64,000 nucleotides of DNA from Batkoa obscura (GCA_030770535.1 JASVEC010000009.1:930001-994000), one strand, 5' to 3'; shown: positions 12,954 to 27,811, counted from the stretch's first letter. Numbers and translations are program-made. Notes: generated by a model from the letters alone, not told the origin.

Positions 12954-14312
12954 GATAGCTAGTTACTATATAGATAATTAAGTTGTAAATAATATTTTAT
13001 AAATGGAGTATCATTTTTATAGCTTTTAAGTATTTAAAAATCATAAAAGTATTAGAACCTACTTATCGATATAATTATATGTTAAATAATGATACTTTCT
13101 AAATAAAGATTAGAAGATTAAACTTTTGGTTAATATAAACCGATTTAGAAAAAAGAAAAAATATTAATAAGAGCATTTGATCATCACTTTGAATAAAAGG
13201 TTTTAAATCAAGTCTAAAATCTTAAAGATACCTATATTTCCTGAAAGACAATTACAAAGGCTAATGTCACTAAAAAGAAACATAACTTTTACTATGAATG
13301 TTTAGTTTTTAGTGATATCCCAAGTCAGATATCGTATCTCATTTATTTTATATAATAAATAAGTACATTATAAAAAAATACATTTTTAAACTTATTACGA
13401 TTTAAACAATAAGATAACTTTGTTTGGTACTTTTCTTCCCTCAAAATGTATACATACATTTGTATAAATCGCGTTCTGGTAACATAAGTTTCCGATATAT
13501 CACTTGTTAGTAATTAAATTCAAATAAATACCGTGTTTACAAGTGTATTGTGACTATTTAATTTAGAAATGCATATCAATTTATAGCGATTACTACAAGT
13601 AATATAAAACCAATACACTAATGGGGTTACTTTATTATTTTGTAAGTTATTAAAATACAACTATGGGTGCTTAATAAAGTATCAATAGTATGACTTTCTA
13701 AAATTTTAATTTTATTATTAAAAAATAAGTATAATGCTTGAGTGATTTGTTATCTAAAATAAAAACATTATAATATACTTGTAACTATGTAATATCATGA
13801 TTTAAATCAACATATAATTTATTAAGTATTCATATAACAATTGATGCTTACTTTAAATTGACTATAATTTAAGATAGTAAAATATTGAGTTATTTAATCT
13901 AGAAATTTTAATAAAATTACTTCAATGTAATCTTTAATGTTTAGCCGAAGCATTTGAGAAGTATATCTATCAATCTTAGTTACTAATAAAAAAATTTACG
14001 AATATGTTCTTCAAAACCCATCAAGTGGTTAAGTAAAATTTGGTAAAAACGATGGTAATTTTATGAGTATTTTGTGGTTTAAATAAGCCCCATTTATGAA
14101 AATAATATAATTTAGACTTAGGGTAATAAAGTTGAAACACGCCATATAAGTTTTAAAACCCATTATTTAAAAGTGAAATAAAGTTATAGCAAAATATAAG
14201 AATATTTATTTTCTAAAGAACAAAAAGTGAACCCCTCGCTATAATATAATGCAAGAATAACAATTCGTTAAATTGAATATTATTAAAAAATGCTAAGTGG
14301 AACAATTGATAG
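12954..14312. other. Intergenic region upstream of P450 gene 1
   Basis: No coding region is visible. The part from about 14000 to 14310 resembles, in patches, the region at 18100-18430 upstream of P450 gene 2 (for example catcaagtggtta against catccaagtgatta, and shared gaaaataatat strings). The tandem P450 duplication therefore appears to have included several hundred bases of upstream DNA. Confidence 0.45.
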
Positions 14313-14320
14313 TATATAAA
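14313..14320 (+). promoter_or_regulatory. TATA box of P450 gene 1
   Basis: tatataaa followed by gaccgta; the same arrangement (TATA then gaccgta) sits before P450 gene 2. Start codon 37 bases downstream. Confidence 0.55.
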
Positions 14321-14356
14321 GACCGTAGATCAAGGATAATGATCAACTTTTACAAA

Positions 14357-16295
<1,939 letters not shown>

Positions 16296-16468
16296 ATATT
16301 TTATTGCTATATTGTATAATATTATTAATAATGTGTAACATTATAAATTATAACAAATAAACCAGAAAAAGAAGCTATAGGCAAAAAAATTAGTTCAAAT
16401 GGTTTAAGCATAATATTTGGTATTTTCTAGTTCATTTTTATAAATATTATTGTATAATGTTAAATATA

Positions 16469-16500
16469 CAGCTGCTCAAACACTATTGCGACCAAATTTG
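16469..16500. mobile_element. Possible lone terminal repeat of a Tc1/mariner-type DNA transposon
   Basis: After a TA the sequence reads cagctgctcaaacactattgcgaccaa. This resembles the ends of fungal and animal Tc1-like elements, which typically begin CAGT..CTCAAAA.TATTGCGACC. I found no matching inverted end and no transposase nearby, so this would be a relic end only. Confidence 0.35.
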
Positions 16501-16717
16501 CAATAACTTTTAGAACCGCTTATTTGTTTGTTTGTTTAGTTTTTGAAGCCTAATCTTTAGATTTTGGCATATTTTCCCAAAATTCTGCTCTTAAATGAAC
16601 ACTTAACTATGTCACAGTAGAATTACAGCACTTGCGTTAATCTTAAACTAGCAGGATATTAAACTTTTTAGAATTAAAATATTCAAAGTTGTATAATTTA
16701 AGCAAAGGCCTTATATT

Positions 16718-16812
16718 TAAATGTCTTTTTTATTTAAAAACTCTACTACCAATTTTTCCACTCAATAGCGCTTAAAAATGAGCAAATAAACGAAGCTAAA
16801 AAAGACATCTTC
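16718..16812 (+). mobile_element. Decayed foldback MITE copy
   Basis: The family core aatttttccactcaatagcg and the flanking tactacc and cgaagctaaaaaagacatct segments are recognisable, but both terminal tgggg/cccca ends have drifted. It is the oldest-looking MITE in the window. Confidence 0.6.
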
Positions 16813-18439
16813 AAGATATTGAAAAAAAGACATTCTCATTTAACCCATCAAGCGCATATGTCGTATATTTACGTCATGGTCAGAAGTAGCTTTTAATCAG
16901 TGAAGCCATAAATCTAGATATTCAAATCAATTAACGGCTATAAAATAAATAATGGCTCTATTAGCATAAGGAGTTAACCTTAGCCACTTTTTTGAAAAGC
17001 TTGGAGACGCTTGAGAGGTTAAATTTAAGCTTATAGTTAAATTAAGTTAAAATTTAATTAAGAATAAATGCTTAAAAATTATGAAAATTTAATACAAAAA
17101 TAAGATAACAAAATGATATATTATAATATTTTTGATCGGGCAAGCTATAATAATTAATAAACAAAATCTAAATTAATTAAACTGTTTACAACTTTTCCTT
17201 TTCTGCTATAGATATATACATTTTAAAAAGCTTCATAAAAATCACATATACTCTATAGCTGTTTAGTTTAAAATAGACATCAATTTCTAATATAACCTAG
17301 TTTGAAATAATTAATATAATTTATAAAAAACAATTCAGCAACAAATTTAAATTAAAAATTTCACGTTTTTAAATACAAAGCAGAAATATTTGTGAAGTAT
17401 TTTTTGGTTGAGTATCCATACTAAAAGTTTGGTTTAGTTTACATAAAGAAAATCTAAAAGAGAATAGAAGTAGAGAATGAAAGGATGGTAATACCAGCCC
17501 ATATTGGAACGGGGGTCAATGAAAGAATTTACCTTTTCATAGATTAACACCTGGAAGTTATCACTTTGTTTTTGGAAGGGATTAGTGCTATATTAGATGT
17601 ATAAGGGCTCTCAATAGGAGCACCCGCCATTCCTCAAATAAAATTGGTAAAAGAAGGAAAGTCAATGGTTTTTAATCTAATTTATCAAAAATCAAGTACA
17701 TGAAGACAACGTTAGTAACAACAAATAGTATAATAAACTCCCTTATTTCCAAAAAAAAGGGGTGATTTGATAAAGCATTAGTAATATAAATTTCCACAGT
17801 TTTAACCTTATCCTTTTAAAACAAATGTAATGTTTAGATAATTTAACTCTTATTTAAATAAGGACATTATGGAATACTAACAACTAAGTAATTTTATGGT
17901 TTAAACTGGTATATATTTTATATATTTCAAACATGTTGAACCCTGTGACTTATTATTAACATGTAGCAGCTAATCACTAGCTTGGAAATTGGCTATTAGT
18001 TATGATAGTAATATATTAAGATGTTTGCTTCTGATTTAAAAATAATCGTTTAGATACATCATTCTTTGTTTAACTGATACACTCGACAAATATATTTTTT
18101 ATATGCATCCAAGTGATTAGAATTGGAACGTTCTATAAAAATGGTATTTTTACTTCAAGTGAGCATTTCACGACCAAAATAGCTCCCATCTTTGAAAATA
18201 ATATCATTCATTTAAACCTAACATAATGAAATTGAAATACATTATATGTGCTTTGAAGTTTTTCATCCCATAGTAAAGTAAATACAATATAAAAACGCGA
18301 GAGTATTTATCCTTAAATGGTAAACAAAAGAAACCAAAACCGGGGGAACATATTATAGGAACAACAATTCTTCGGATTAGATATTAATAAAAATACGATT
18401 CATTTTATTTCTAAAAAATGTTAAAGGAATAAAATATAG

Positions 18440-18448
18440 TATAAAAAG
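18440..18448 (+). promoter_or_regulatory. TATA box of P450 gene 2
   Basis: tataaaaag followed by accgta, matching the layout before P450 gene 1. The leader to the ATG (aaaatcaactttcacaa) is also conserved between the two genes. Confidence 0.55.
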
Positions 18449-18482
18449 ACCGTAAATTGAAGATAAAAATCAACTTTCACAA

Positions 18483-20436
18483 ATGATCGAGATCAAATCA
18501 ATTTTAATCATAGCTTCAATTTCGCTATTAGTATACTATATTTATAGCGTAATGTGATTTAATTAAAAATGGCAGAATACTAACATAGTTATATAGGTCG
18601 TACATAGTTTGCTCTTCTGTCCATTAAGGAAGGTTCCAGGGCCATTAATTGTGCACTTTATTCCGTTTTACTATAAATTTAAACAAGCTGATGGAACTCT
18701 ACACGAATATACATTGAGTATTCATAAGAAATATGGCCATACAGTAAGGATTGGTAAATTTTATTTTATTTATGATTCTAATGACTCTAATAATTATAAC
18801 TATTTCTCAAGGGGGCGATTTAATTTCAACTGTTTCAGATTCAGCTTGTAAAGAAATACATAATACTTATGATTATTTGAAAGACGGGCTTTATGAGGCC
18901 ATTAAAGTGATGGGCGAGAATATGCTTAATACTAAGTAAATTCTATAATATTATTTGAACATGTCTAATTGTATATTAGCGATAAAGAAGGTCACCGCTT
19001 TAAAGTAAGATATATAAGAAATCCATAAAATAATTCTTATCAACGTATTTAGAAAAGAATTTTGGCCCCGTTTTTTTCAGATAAAACAATTTTAAGTGTC
19101 GAAAATGTAGTCAAAGAGAATGTAGATAATTTAGTAAACAAATTAGAGGAATTTTCAGATAATAGCCAAAAAATTGATCTTGGGCTATATTTCCATTATT
19201 TTTCGTTTGTAAGATAAAAATATAGCAATTTTTTTATCGACATTGATATGAAATTAGGACATAATTGGAGACCTTGGATACGGAAAGTCATTTAATATGG
19301 TAAAGAAGGGATACCACCCAGTTATTGATTGGATAAAGGATGTTTTTCGCGTAACATTTTTGGTATTTTATACTCTGTCTATAAGAATTATATATTTAAA
19401 AATATTGTAGGTGGCTGCATTCCCAGTCTTAAAGCATTTTCAATACGCTTGTATTAAAAGCTTATATAAGGTATATATATTTAATGTGACATATTAGTTG
19501 TAATAATAACTTAGTTTTCTTTTGATGCAATAAATGATGCTAAAAACCATCCGGATAAAGTTACTATTATGAATGCTCTACTTAACGCTGAAGATTTAGA
19601 GACTGGGAAAAAGCTTAGTGAAAAACAAGTAGCTGAAGAATCTATGCTTCAAATGTAAACATTACAATTAAATTTTTATATAACTAACTTGGTTGCTAAG
19701 TGCGGCTGGAACAGATACCACTTCAAATACTCTTACCTGGTAATACTACTAAAAAATTGTCATCTCGATATAATAACATAAATTAGGTTTTTTTATAACT
19801 TAGCAAATAACCCAGATGCATATGAAAAAGTTGAAAAGGAAATTCATAATACTTTCCCAGATAAAGGTTCAATTAGTTATTCTAAGGTCAAATCAGAATG
19901 TCATTATCTTAACGCTACAATTCATGAAAGTATGAGAATTAAGCCAGTAGCACCTGGCGTTTTAAGTAGATTTGTTCCTAAAGGAGGGAGAGTAATAGAT
20001 GGCTACTTTATCCCAGAAGGAGTAATATAAACAAACTTTCAAAACTAAATAGACTAATATTTATTATTTTAGATTTCTGTAGGGGCTGCTGCAATCGCAA
20101 AACATAATTTACCATCTTTATGGGAAGATCCCGATAATTTCAATCCAGAAAGGTGGTTAGAAAATGGAAAGTTCAAAAACAATCCAAATTTCTTTCCCTT
20201 TTCAATAGGTCCAAGAGCTTGTATCGGTAGAAGGTGAGTAAGATATAAATATTGTAATATTATATGTTTATATTTTTATTTTTACTAGTTTGGCTTGGAT
20301 GGAACTTTATTTGGTTACTGCAACTTTAATAAGAAATTTTAGATTTGAAAGAGAGAATAACAAAAGAATAAGTTCAAAATTTTACATGGTTGTTCAACCT
20401 ACTGAGCCCATCTGTTATACTGTTGATAAAATTTAA
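18483..20436 (+). CDS. Cytochrome P450, gene 2 of the cluster
   Basis: Same 12-exon structure and length as gene 1 and probably the same general reaction. N-terminal anchor ILIIASISLLVYYIYS; hinge PLRKVPGPL; I-helix AAGTDTTSNT; ExxR in HESMR; FNPERW; haem loop [11 protein letters not shown]. All catalytic motifs are present and I see no broken exon. Residues near the predicted substrate-recognition parts differ from gene 1 (for example GAAAIAKHNLP against [11 protein letters not shown] after the intron-10 junction), whereas other exons are nearly identical to gene 1 at DNA level. The pair is a tandem duplication, probably with later gene conversion. The Zn2Cys6 gene converges on it from the other strand. 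Confidence 0.9.
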
Positions 20437-21097
20437 CCATATTTTAAATACTTTTATATTCATTTTTAAAAATGTGCTTTTTTCATAGATTTATTAAAAT
20501 TAGATTTCTACCAAAGCCTTAGCTAAAACATTTTTAAACAATGTATTAAAAATAAGGACTTTATTAGTATCTCGCCTTTAGCTATTTTTATCAGCAATAT
20601 TCTATTAATGGTCAAAGCAAACTAGTATAAATTGTTTTCTTAAAAAGCTTACCTAATTCGCTTTATTTAGAGATACCTGCTATCACTTAAAAATAAGAAC
20701 TTAAAATAGAAACGTTAGAATAATGTTTACTTTTGTTTCTGAAAAAAGGTTTATATTGATATTATAAAAACTTCTTTATAAGTGTTAAATATGAAGAATT
20801 TATGTTGAATATATATCAAGTTTTACCATAAGATTTAAAAGTATATAACTTTGCTAACAAAATGTTTATTAATTTTTTAATAAAAACTTATAAGCTGTAC
20901 TCTATTAAACAGAGATATTTACTATTGACTCTTTAAAATACAAATAGCTAAAACTACTAGATACTATAAGCGCTTTGAAATAATAATATGTTGATTAAAA
21001 AATTATTTATTTATTTATAAATCCGAATAATAACTTTAAACATATTTGAATAAATAAATTTATTAAATTAAAATGATAAGATTTTTGAAAGACAAAT
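20437..21097. other. Intergenic region after P450 gene 2
   Basis: AT-rich, no coding signal, no recognisable repeat until the MITE at 21098. Confidence 0.6.
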
Positions 21098-21199
21098 TGG
21101 GGATGTATTTTTTTGTTTAAGAATTTTACTAACGATCTTTCCGCTCAAATAGCGCTTAAAAAATGGAAAAAAATAATAAAACCAAAAAAAACATCCCCA
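21098..21199 (+). mobile_element. Foldback MITE copy, near-consensus
   Basis: 102 bp from tggggatg to catcccca. Good reference copy: termini tggggatgt pair with acatcccca, and the inner strings ctttccgctcaaatagcgc and aaaaaatggaaaa are intact. Its flanks read aaat and atta, so the target here may not be a simple TA. Confidence 0.9.
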
Positions 21200-21374
21200 A
21201 TTATAAGTTATAGCTAAATACAAATAAAATTAAAAATACGAGATTCGATCATGAATATTATTTAAGATACAAGTATAAAACTTGGTCATAAATATCAATA
21301 AAAAAGTGAAGAATCTATTGATAATAACTTTAGATAATGTTATAAAATTACGAAATATAAAATATATAAAATAT
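21200..21374. other. Short intergenic stretch 3' of the Zn2Cys6 gene
   Basis: About 175 bases of AT-rich sequence between the MITE and the stop codon of the minus-strand regulator gene; probably its 3' UTR region. Confidence 0.4.
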
Positions 21375-23144
21375 TTATTTTTTTAATGCCTTTGGAGTAT
21401 TCTCTGAAGCTTTGGTAATGATCTCAATCAAATTCAAATTCACTCTACACAATATTGAGGTATAAGGCGTTTTTAACAAAGACTCTAATACTTTCCTCCC
21501 TTTTTGAATATACATATTATTCTTATCATTATCTTTACCATATCGTATCATAAAAACTAAACAAATGGAAATTAGTATATAATCAAGAGCAAGGGTATAT
21601 TTATGAGAAGCTCTAATAGCACTGTTAATTACTAAATGACATTCTTTGAATATAGTTTCTGTATAATCTATTGTATTCCTATCAAGAGTTCTATCATTCG
21701 AATACTCTTTAAATTCGTAAATACTTTTTTCGTTAGATACACTAAATCGAATATAATAGATATAATAATTAATATGATGATAGAAGTAAATAATACAACT
21801 TTGATAATCTTTAATAGTTAGTTTTAAATCTTGGTCATTTGTGGTGAGTAGAAAATTGTTCATTATAGTAGTATATCTCTCTTTGACTATGAATATTTTG
21901 AATGAAAGTTTCTTTAAAATACAGCTAAATTTGATTTGATCTTTTGCCTCCTCTATTTTTTTTTCTTTGATTAGTCGTAAATCAAAAAATATTGTGCCTA
22001 TTATGTAATAAAACTCATGTAGTTTTAGAAAACAGTATTGTTCAATGATCTTTTTATATTTTTCAAGATCAAGATAATAGCTGCTAATTTTATGAGTAAA
22101 ATAACTATTTAATCTCTTTAGCTTTAATAGCAGCATAGGCTCTGCAACATAAGATCCAGCCGCTAATAAAGTTCCATTATAATATGCGTTTAATATGCAA
22201 TAAGTATAAGTCCTCTCAATATTGATACTCGTAGGCAACTTATTTGTAGAATGGTTTAAACCGATTACAAATGATATTCTATAGCAGTGAAACAAAAGAT
22301 ACTCTTTAAGGCTAGCTATCCAGGGAAAGAATGGCGTCCCAACGGTCAATATAAGTATCGTCTGTATATTTTCTAGACAGGGCTTGATCCTTGGAACATT
22401 TGAAACAAAATTATAAAGCCTTCCTTCAAAATATTTTATCAAAATTTTTACATCCTCTGTTTGTTCCATATATAAAAGACCACCAATGAGTATTGCTGAT
22501 TTTAAATTAAAGGAATATGAGTTAAAAGAAAATCTAGTTTTATCAAATAATGGAAATACTGTATTAACAAATTTAAAATATTTGATTATAGCTTGATTTA
22601 AAATTGGACCAATACTAAAGTTAGTGCCCTTTGGTACTTCAGGTACAAAGTTCAATTTTCTACGTTTAGATGCTAATAATCCTAATTTATCTGTTAATAT
22701 TATAAAAAGGTCTAGGCCTTTGCTAGGAAAAAAAGGCGAAGGATTTTGAATAAAATTTAATAAATTCTCTAGCAAAACCTTCCTTTGAAATTTATTGAAA
22801 ATTCCGAGGATACTATATGAAAATTTAAAATCCTCAGGTAACTTTGACAGCTGATATTTAGCTCCTTTAGATTGAAATGATTTTGGATTGATCCGAGCTT
22901 CTCCAAGATATACAAAGTTGGTACTTCCATTGCTTTTCAATTTAAATTCAGGCAAATATTTTTTCGATCCATATTCAGTATCTTCTTTCTTAAAATATAC
23001 AACTTTTCTGCTGAAAGTGCATTCAGTGTGCCTTCTTATACACCTTGAACATTTAGGTATTAATCTATCGCATTTAACATGGCTATTAGAGCACTGATCA
23101 CATCTATATCCTCTTTTATTTAAATTTGTCTTATTTTCCTTCAT
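21375..23144 (-). CDS. Zn2Cys6 fungal transcription factor
   Basis: 589 residues, no intron. The N-terminus carries a complete binuclear zinc cluster: Cys15-x2-Cys18-x6-Cys25-x6-Cys32-x2-Cys35-x6-Cys42, with the basic VKCDR turn and the Pro at residue 30 typical of the Gal4 class. The rest is long, hydrophobic and helical, as in the middle region of these factors, but I do not recognise a defined fungal-TF subdomain motif. It lies between P450 genes 2 and 3, which suggests, but does not prove, that it controls them. Lys/Asn/Ile-rich composition fits the AT-rich genome rather than transfer from elsewhere. Confidence 0.9.
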   Translation of the reverse strand: MKENKTNLNKRGYRCDQCSNSHVKCDRLIPKCSRCIRRHTECTFSRKVVYFKKEDTEYGSKKYLPEFKLKSNGSTNFVYLGEARINPKSFQSKGAKYQLSKLPEDFKFSYSILGIFNKFQRKVLLENLLNFIQNPSPFFPSKGLDLFIILTDKLGLLASKRRKLNFVPEVPKGTNFSIGPILNQAIIKYFKFVNTVFPLFDKTRFSFNSYSFNLKSAILIGGLLYMEQTEDVKILIKYFEGRLYNFVSNVPRIKPCLENIQTILILTVGTPFFPWIASLKEYLLFHCYRISFVIGLNHSTNKLPTSINIERTYTYCILNAYYNGTLLAAGSYVAEPMLLLKLKRLNSYFTHKISSYYLDLEKYKKIIEQYCFLKLHEFYYIIGTIFFDLRLIKEKKIEEAKDQIKFSCILKKLSFKIFIVKERYTTIMNNFLLTTNDQDLKLTIKDYQSCIIYFYHHINYYIYYIRFSVSNEKSIYEFKEYSNDRTLDRNTIDYTETIFKECHLVINSAIRASHKYTLALDYILISICLVFMIRYGKDNDKNNMYIQKGRKVLESLLKTPYTSILCRVNLNLIEIITKASENTPKALKK

Positions 23145-24351
23145 AATTTGTGTTTTAAAACCTTAAAAGAGTTAAGAACCCTCGCGTTTTATTTATAATG
23201 ATAAAATAAAAATTGAAAAAAAAAAAGTGATCATGATAGTAGTCCTTCCATATTTTAAAGCATAAAATAATACTACATTCAATATGACAAATAATTTAAA
23301 ATTATATGGTCATAAAATATGAGTTACTATTAATAAGGATTATAGCAAATAGAATTAATTAGCTGATTATAACAATCATTTAAAACTAAAATTTTAAATA
23401 AAGTTACAAATCCCGAAATTTAATATAAAAACAGTCTATTGAGTGAACTTTATATAATTAAAGCTATATAATGTGCATATATACGATTTTTAATTATAAA
23501 CATTAGTATTATATAGCCACTATGTTCATTAATGAAGACAAAATAAACCATAGTGTTGCTTTAATAGTGGTACTGATTAATTACTGGGTTAAAATGAAAA
23601 ATTCCACACCATATCAAATTCCCGAAAATGCGTAATTAATAAGGTGAGTTTAAATGGAAATTACAATAAAACCCTTTAAGATGCCCTGGGATTTACTTTT
23701 GTAAAATTTACAACCTCATTTTTACAAATTTTAGCACATATAAAACAGTAATGTTCTTCCAGAACTATTGTCTTGTTTTTGATAAAACATATATTCAACT
23801 TATTTTTCGATTTAAATGGATTTTAAATATAGACTTGAATTTAATTTATTTATAAAATCATAAAGGTGATATCAATCAACCCTAAATCCAAACAGTAAAA
23901 AAGTATACTGGTTATTCGATTCATTATTTTGCTAACTCTTTATATTAGTTAGCACCTTGTTATCTTTGTTGAGAATCTTGGAGCCCTATTACAACGCTTC
24001 CTTTTAGAGCCTTGAGATGAAGGGTGCTAACCAAAATCGGCTGTTATATGCACCTTTCATTTAATATCATTAAACATATTGAAAGTTATCAAATCAAGAT
24101 AAATAATTATCACTTCAGTGTCTGAGTACTATATAGCTCAGAGTATAAGTCGCCTAAAAATATAGCAAATTAAAATGTTGTATTCAAAAGGAGAGATGGA
24201 ATTTTGATTTACTCTACTTTACAACGATGCAAATTAGATGAAATCAATGACGCTCATAAACTAACCCCTTAAAGCACTTCATCACCAAACAATAAAAATA
24301 ATAAAGTACAAGCAAAATTACAAGCAAAATTACAAGCAAATATTTATTTAT
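23145..24351. other. Intergenic region between the Zn2Cys6 gene and P450 gene 3
   Basis: About 1.2 kb without a gene. It must contain the promoter of the Zn2Cys6 gene. One stretch near 23940-24040 is richer in G and C and is bounded by the inverted pair gttagcacc and ggtgctaac. Its role is unknown. Confidence 0.45.
24308..24340. repeat. Short tandem repeat, 12-base unit
   Basis: Three near-perfect copies of acaagcaaaatt immediately after the stop codon side of P450 gene 3, probably in its 3' UTR. Confidence 0.8.
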
Positions 24352-26302
24352 TTAAAATTTATCGGCAGTATAGATTATAGGCTCACTAGGCTTAACAATA
24401 AAAAACAACTTTGAAGAAACTTCCTTAACAGTCTCTCTTTTAAACCTGAAATTCCTTATCAAAGTTGCAGTAACTAAATAAATTTCCATCCAAGCCAAGC
24501 TAAAAATGGTTAATACGGCTATTGTTTACATCTATATTAATTTTACCTTCTTCCAACGCAAGCCCTTGGACCCATTGAAAAAGCCATAAAGTCCGGATTA
24601 TTCTTAAATTCTCCATTTTCTAGCCATCTTTCTGGAATGAAACGGTCGGGGTCTTCCCATAACAATGGTGAATTATGTTTTGAGATAATAGAGGCCCCTA
24701 TAGAGGTCTAAAGTAATTGATGTTAATGTATTTAGTTTTCAATATGTATTTATATTACCCCTTCCGGTATAAAGTAACCATCTACTACTCTCCCTCCTTT
24801 AGGTACAACTCTACTCAGTACCCCAGCAATTGCTGGTAGAATTCTCATACTTTCATGAATGACAGCATTAAGATAATGGCATTCTGATTTGACTTTAGTA
24901 TAATTAATTGATTCTTTATCTGGAAAGGCATTGTGGATTTCTCTTTCGACTTTTTCATATATATCTGGGCGGTTTGATATATTATAAAAAAACCTAATTT
25001 TTGTTATTTTTACATACTTGTTTAGGACTAAATATTACCATGTAAGCGTGTATGAAGTCGAATCCGCTCCAGCAATACTTTGTAATTAGATCAGTTATGC
25101 AATTAATTAATGATCATGATGCTTACAATTGAAGGATAGATTCTTCGGCTATTTCCTTTTCGCTAAGTTTTTCCCCAGTTTCTGGGTCTTCTGCCTTAAG
25201 TAGGGCGTTTATAATAGTAATTCTGTCTGGATGATTTTTTGCATCATTTATTGCATCATATGAGAACTAAAATGTTAGCAAAATCCGATGGCTCATACCA
25301 AAGAAAATACCTGATATACACGCTTAATACTAGGGTGTTCCATTTTTTTCACAATAGGGAATACAGCCACCTATCAACATCTTTAAGCATATGATTTTTA
25401 TAAAAAAAAATAAAAATACCAAACAAGCTAAGAACAAAATATCCTCTATATAATCAAAAACCGGGTGGCGGCCTTCTTTTATCATATCAAATGGCTTCCC
25501 ATATCCAACATCACCAATTATATCCTTTGTTTCTAAGTTGATATTTAATTAACAATTATGTATAATCTAAACTTACGAATGAAAAATGGTGTAGTTTTTC
25601 ACCAAGATCAAATTTTTGACTTTTTTCTGAATACTCATTAATTTTCTTTACCAAGTTATTTACATTCTTTTTGACTACGTTCTCGATGTCTAATATTACT
25701 TTATCCGAAAATAGTGGCGCCAAAATTCGTTTCTAAATGTAGTGATTAGATTTAGTAATTACACTTTAAAATAGCTTACCTTAAAGCGATGATAGTCCTT
25801 ATTACTAATGTATAATTAAATATTACTGCTTTTTGATTATTATAGATCTTACTTAGTATTGAATACAGTCTCACCTATTATTTTACTAGCTTCATAAATC
25901 ACATCTTTAGAGTAACTATAGCCGTTATGTACTTCTTTACAAGCTGACTCTGAAACTACTGAAACTACATCGCCGCCTTATAAAATTGTCATAAACAAAT
26001 AAATCACAAATAAATCACAAATACATGCAAGTTACCTGCTCTTACTATCTGACCATATTTTCTATGGAGATTTAATACATATTGATGGACTGTTCCATTT
26101 AATATCGTAAGTTTATAATAGATTGGGAAAAAATGCACAATTAATGGTCCAGGAATTTTTCTTAATGGACAAAAATATAAACTGTATATGACCTAAATTA
26201 TCCTATTAGTATCATAACAATATTGGTTCAAAAACTTACATTGTATATATAATAAGTTAGTAATATCAACACTAATCCAAGAATTGAGCTGATTTCGAAC
26301 AT
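24352..26302 (-). CDS. Cytochrome P450, gene 3 of the cluster
   Basis: Reads on the minus strand with the same 12-exon plan as genes 1 and 2, about 470 residues. Anchor SSILGLVLILLTYYIYN; hinge PLRKIPGPL; I-helix IAGADSTSYT; ExxR in HESMR; FIPERW; haem loop [11 protein letters not shown]; final helix SLAWMEIYL. All essential motifs are present. It is clearly a paralogue but more diverged than genes 1 and 2 are from each other, and it has an inverted orientation relative to them. In the I-helix the usual Thr-Thr is Ser-Thr after Asp, still compatible with activity. Substrate unknown. Confidence 0.9.
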
Positions 26303-27701
26303 TTAAACTGTCTTTGCTTTACAATTTTTATATATTATATTTAGTTATATCTAATATATTCATATTAGCAATTGAAATTTAAAAAGTTGTATTACGTTTT
26401 CATAAAATAGTGGAAAAAAATGTAATACCCTGATAACTCCGTTGCCTATTTAAGGTAGCTTTGATTTGACTTTTTATTGAAAGGGATAAAAAGCAATGAA
26501 GAACTTTGCTAACTATTTATATATTTGCCGTAGCCTATCTAATTAATTTCAAATTATTCGTTTATTTTTATTTCCATGTTATTTTTAAAACAAAATAGTC
26601 TTATGGAACATCCTTTTATTTAATAATTGCTTTGTGTAAGTCATAATAGATTAAGTTACATGTTTACCCTATTTTTGGAATGTTAAAAATTAGCAATTTT
26701 ATTCCGAACTCTATAAAAAGTAAATACACTTTTCGTAAAGCTGCACTTTAGAAAATCAAAAAATCAACAATTTGGCAAAATTAAAGGATTTCTACCAGTA
26801 AACCAAAAAAATATAATGTTCTAATGGAGGTGTTCCATCTTTTAATGCTTATATTAATAAATATCTTTTAGTGTTCGTATTGCTAAATGCATTTTAATGC
26901 CCACACTATAAAATCTCTTCAAGCCTTATACTTTAGCATGGATTGCCATTATTGGATATAGGCTATTTATGATATATATACAAAAAAATTATAATAATAT
27001 AAGTTACCATATACATAGCTCACTACTCCAAAGCTATAAAAAAACTATGACAAGTAAGCATAAAATTCAATTATATCTTTATATGGAAACTTAAAGCCAA
27101 AGCTGTGTAAATGATAAACTATTATTTTCTCCATAGACATTTTGGAAATATTAGGCTGAAAAGACTTTTTGAAATTTAAAATCTTTTTACTTGATAGCAT
27201 GTACAAGGAAATAATGAAACCAACAAATTACGCTTATAGCTGCAAACTAGGATGGATAAATTTTCCGCCAAAAGCAATATTGCCTCTGAGTGTTAATTAT
27301 AAAATAAGGTTTATAAATCTTTTTTTACACTCAATGTATACATTCAGGTCCTTATTTTAATAGTGGCGCTTTTGATGCTCTTTATACACAATATGCTTTT
27401 GAAGATCATAATCAGCTTGTTTGTTACAATTGTTTTTGTATTTGACTATTGCAGTTTTTTATTAAACAAATAAATTGTTCCTCAGTATATATTAGGTAAT
27501 AGCTTTTGAATGATTTGATACTGTTATATACAAAGCTTTGTGGTCACAAGGATAAATAAACTTTTGGTATTCTTTTTTTGAATTCAAATTGAATATTTGT
27601 TATCTTCTATCAAAGTACTAGAAGCTTTAGTTAACAAATATTTTTATCAAGAGTAGCCATAGATATAATGTGAAAAAAAAATTGATCAAGGAAATACAAT
27701 A
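26303..27701. other. Intergenic region upstream of P450 gene 3
   Basis: No gene supported. A short frame at 27169-27360 has no recognisable features. The string ctaatggaggtgttccatcttttaatgc near 26821 may be a heavily deleted MITE, but this is weak. Confidence 0.45.
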
Positions 27702-27811
27702 TGGGGATGTGTTTTTTTGTTTAAGAATTCTACTAACAATTTTACTAACAATTTTTTCACTCAAATAGCGCTTAAAAAATGGAAAAAGTGAAGCCGAAAA
27801 AAACATCCTCA
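27702..27811 (+). mobile_element. Foldback MITE copy with small internal duplication
   Basis: 110 bp, TA-flanked, tggggatg to catcctca. It is longer than the family norm because the motif ttactaacaatttt is present twice in tandem. Confidence 0.85.

Larger units (their letters stand above)
16296..18439. other. Intergenic region between P450 genes 1 and 2
   Basis: No gene. It holds a possible Tc1-like terminus near 16469, a decayed MITE near 16718, and, from about 18100, sequence related to the upstream region of P450 gene 1. The middle part (17000-18050) shows nothing recognisable. Confidence 0.5.

Noticed and set aside
23940-24040. Stem of gttagcacc/ggtgctaac as a structured RNA or attachment site
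   Set aside because: Only nine paired bases at about 80 bases distance; no further support.
26821-26870. Possible twentieth MITE (tggaggtg, then ccatcttttaatgct)
   Set aside because: Only two short matches and no second terminus; left as a remark in the intergenic entry.
27169-27360. 63-residue plus-strand frame beginning MKFKIF
   Set aside because: No signal peptide of the local family, no promoter block, and no recognisable motif; length expected by chance.
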